Positions 61,491-64,000 of a stretch of DNA of 64,000 bases are shown here, piece after piece (position 1 is the stretch's first letter; every line of letters starts with the position of its first letter). The stretch is from Aphelocoma coerulescens (taxonomy: Eukaryota > Chordata > Aves > Passeriformes > Corvidae). The notes beneath the pieces were generated by a model. It saw only the letters and a program-made list of their open reading frames with translations. It did not search any database and was not told the origin of the DNA. The stretch spans positions 69,285,563-69,349,562 of the forward strand of contig NC_091013.1 of the NCBI RefSeq assembly GCF_041296385.1, written 5' to 3'. A program made the translations under genes and the position numbers.

Positions 61491-62269
61491 CCATAAAAAA
61501 ATGTTCATATAATCATAGAACATCAGTTCTCTCAGCTGTGTGGTCTTGGCCATGACTTAATGCATTTAGTCTTGCTTGACACTGAAGAGGTTTTATGAGA
61601 AAGTTGACTCCAGCAGATCTTACTAAACATCCAGGGAGTGGGATTTTTACAGTTGAAGTTTCTCTAGGTTCTGGGTAAGAAAGTAACCTGCCCTCATTTT
61701 CCAGAAACTGCTGAAAACACACTGGGTGGAAGTTTCACTAGATACTAGTGACTGATACACTTTTCTTGTCCCTTGTGCTCCATTTGCATTTCTGGTGCTG
61801 GCGTTGATAAGTGGCTGCATGCAGATGTTGTAGCAATCCCATGCCAGGATTCATTAATGCTGTTCCTGGAGTGGGCAGGAGGGTCTTGGTCTGGGACAAG
61901 CCTTGCCCTGCTGGCCATCTTGACTTGTCTATAACTGCCTAAACTCTATTGTTTTCAGAGTTAAAATTTTGGGGGGAAAGAGGTAGGCGGGAGGTGTGGG
62001 CAGGAGGTGAGGGCAGCAGGGAAAGGATTAGATTTGACTGCTCAGCTTTTCTGGTAATTCCTACTGATGAGAATGATCACGTTGTTCATGGTTTAGCTGA
62101 ATTGTTTCTGAGTGACTTTTTCAGGGTTGTGCATTGATTTTGAGATGGAGCAGTAAGGATGCAGCATTTAACCTCTTGCAGCATCCTAATTCTCAAAGAC
62201 CAGCATTTGATTCACAAATTACATTAATTCTCTAAGGTTTATCAGGTCCTTAAAAGAAAAAACACTGCT

Positions 62270-62465
62270 TCAGAAGAGTGCTTTGGAACCAGCCTTACCT
62301 GAGCTCTGAGCCCAGTTCTAACACTGGCTGCCTGTGGCCTCAGTGTCTCTGAACCTTTCTACTTTTATCTTAGCTGTCAAATGGGATGTGTGGTTCCTTA
62401 TGTCACAGGATTGCAACTAGTGTTATTTTCATGGCATTTATAAAGCACTTGAAAAATGCCACATG
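62270..62465 (+). mobile_element. Probable MIR-type (CORE-SINE/LINE2-tailed) SINE relic
   Basis: The order of motifs follows MIR-like SINEs of amniotes: 'tctgaacctttctac' (about 62349), 'agctgtcaaatgggatgtgt' (about 62374), 'tcacaggattgcaactagtg' (about 62404) and 'tttataaagcacttgaaaaa' (about 62438). These correspond to the 'cctcagtttcc..tgtaaaatggg..cacagggttgttgtgagga..aaagcactt' pattern of the family. It is old and diverged. No A-box or B-box was verified. Confidence 0.55.
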
Positions 62466-64000
62466 GGTCTTAGCATTTCTATAGCTAAATACCTTCTACT
62501 TGCCTTTTGTAGCCTGCCCTTTTCCTTGCAGCTCTTTAACCCTTCACCTAAGTGGTTATGGAGGTATTTTTCCCTTGCTGTTCTTGTGCTGTGGCTTTCC
62601 CTCTGTTACTGTCACGGAGTTGCCCATGCAAACCCTGCTTGTGTTGTTATAGCAGGTTCTCCTGGCCACTAGTGTTTCTCTCCCACCTTCTTCCTACCAT
62701 GGATTGTAACTTTAGGTATAGAGGAGCATGTCCCAAGGCTAACAACCCCATTAGTGGGAAAAAAACAACAGGGAGGATGAGCAAGGCTGTAGAGTTACTA
62801 CAGGAAAACATGAAGAGTGAAGGGGAACATGCTGCTCTGGAGAGGAAGATGGGAAGAGGATGTTCATCTGGACTTTCTTTATTTCATCTCTTACCAGCCC
62901 CTGGTAGAGCCTTCCCTTTCACCTTCTCCTTTCTCTCTTTTCATTTTTCCTTCGTCCCCAAAGTAACTTGTGTGAGACCAGCTCTAGATCCTGCTAATAA
63001 ATCTTTTTGTGTGTGAACCTGTCTTGTGTGCAGCACCCATTATTTTTTAACTGCTTAAATATTCCATATTATCCTCAAGGCATGTAAAGTCTACCTAATG
63101 GTCAATTGTCCAAGAGTTTAGGGTATGCTGAATACCTGTGATGTTTTAGCTTTTTTGTTTAGTTTTTTTTTATTCTCTAGGGAGTCTTCCATGTTTTAAT
63201 TGGAACATTTTTCATAATTGTTGCTATTTAGAACATTTATTTTGTCAAGTCATGGGATGTCTTTATAGCCATATAATAAACCCTAGAGAACAACTTCTCT
63301 GACTGTTGCCATCTGCACTGATCACAAGAGCAGCTTAGAAAATACTGACAGTCTTTATACTAATAGGATACATATGGTGGCATACAATTATGTGTGGCTG
63401 CATTCAATTAGTGTAGTACAATTACACAGTTTTATTGCTTAGTTAAAACAGTGAAAGCACTACATAGTGGGCAATTTGCACTAATCCCCATTTCTTTAAT
63501 TGCCCTTCACTATTGAAATGCAGGAACATATATAGCATTTATTCTGAATAACATGAGTGTTGAATTATCTTTCCCATTCCTTGACCGGCAAGTAACATAC
63601 CACAGCTTCACACTGGGTTCTTTTTTATATGGAGTTATAACAGGGTGAGGAAAAGTTACTTTCTTCATTTTTTACAAGTCAACTGAAGTAGTTTTCCAAG
63701 CAAAGTTATTCCTAGAAACAGATGAGGCAGAATACTAGAAAATACACTGTACCAAACCTTCTGCATTGGCAAATATTGCCAAACAAACCTCTTCTGTAAT
63801 TAATTTCTAGTATGGATGGGTTACACAAGGTGTGGTCTGTTGAAGGAAGGAACTTATGTTTGCTAGGTTAGCACAGCTCAGAGAGGGCTTTGTAAAAGAT
63901 AACTGCATGAAACAGAATGTGAAATACTAATTAGGCCAGATTCAGCTCTTGATGTCTAAGTGCACACTTTACATATTTCAGCAAGTGAATATTTAAAGCC

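Larger units (their letters stand above)
1..64000 (+). other. DCLK1: DCLK1 locus (partial), bird genome
   Basis: The whole window lies inside one split gene transcribed on the + strand. Its recognised exons spell successive pieces of doublecortin-like kinase 1, each with consensus AG acceptor and GT donor and with compatible reading phases (1, 0, 1, 2, 0, 0, 0). DCLK1 is a microtubule-associated CaMK-family Ser/Thr kinase of neurons and some epithelial cells. Its N-terminal tandem doublecortin domains bind microtubules and its C-terminal kinase domain is joined to them by a Ser/Pro-rich linker. The window starts after the doublecortin exons and ends after the exon encoding the HRD loop, so both ends of the gene are missing. 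The identification rests on remembered family sequence. Confidence 0.97.
60728..64000 (+). other. DCLK1: DCLK1 intron after the HRD exon (3' end outside window)
   Basis: Intron to the window edge. It contains a possible ancient CR1 fragment (about 61150-61490) and a probable MIR-type SINE (about 62270-62465). The open frame that continues from the HRD exon into 60850 is read-through past the donor, not coding. No DFG-encoding exon was found. Confidence 0.85.

Noticed and set aside
62552..63016. 154-codon + strand open frame
   Set aside because: It is a mixture of Cys/Ser-rich and Phe-rich stretches with no family resemblance and no fit to DCLK1 splice phase. It lies in the intron where the DFG exon has not yet begun.

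Overview
The window is vertebrate nuclear DNA, almost certainly from a bird. The evidence is several CR1 LINE copies in both orientations (some with bird-type 3' tails), avian-type LTR fragments, long AT-rich introns, and one split gene whose exons I recognise. That gene is DCLK1 (doublecortin-like kinase 1), on the + strand. The species cannot be resolved from what is visible.

Eight DCLK1 coding exons plus one alternative first exon and one alternative last exon account for all protein-coding signal I can support. In order: a Ser/Pro-rich linker exon (17245-17362); an internal alternative first exon encoding the short start MLELIE (ATG 29125, donor 29144); a second Ser/Pro-rich exon shared by all isoforms (30059-30153); an alternative terminal exon with stop (35865-35921) and a probable 3'UTR of about 4.8 kb; then the exons used only when that terminal exon is skipped: a Ser-rich linker (47440-47524), the kinase glycine-loop exon (48882-48990), the catalytic-lysine exon (53831-53888), the alpha-C exon (54617-54736) and the HRD catalytic-loop exon (60581-60727). 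The two N-terminal doublecortin domains lie upstream of the window, and the DFG/activation-segment exons and C-terminus lie downstream.

The layout explains how one locus makes several proteins. The upstream promoter gives doublecortin-domain proteins that either stop at 35919 (DCL-type, no kinase) or continue into the kinase. The internal promoter near 28.8 kb gives short proteins beginning MLELIE: a 56-residue CARP-type peptide if the 35865 exon is used, or a short kinase if it is skipped. The internal promoter region has a TATA box, a consensus AP-1 site, a CRE-like site and several small upstream ORFs.

Everything else is intron, UTR or repeat. Region by region: 1-17244 intron with a GC-rich LTR-like block (2988-3590), an ancient CR1 (5025-6010), a younger CR1 (6163-6450), a convergent CR1 pair (11985-14800) and an ERVL-type LTR fragment (15025-15260); 17363-28700 intron with a CR1 RT/3' end (19219-20195) and a second retroelement 3' end with a (TTCTA)9 tail; 35922-40740 probable 3'UTR with a GC/CpG-rich island near its end; 40741-64000 introns with kinase exons and scattered old repeats, including a probable MIR-type SINE. 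I see no tRNA, rRNA, CRISPR array, operon or independent second gene, and no undescribed biological system. The most worthwhile observation is the internal promoter and its uORFs.
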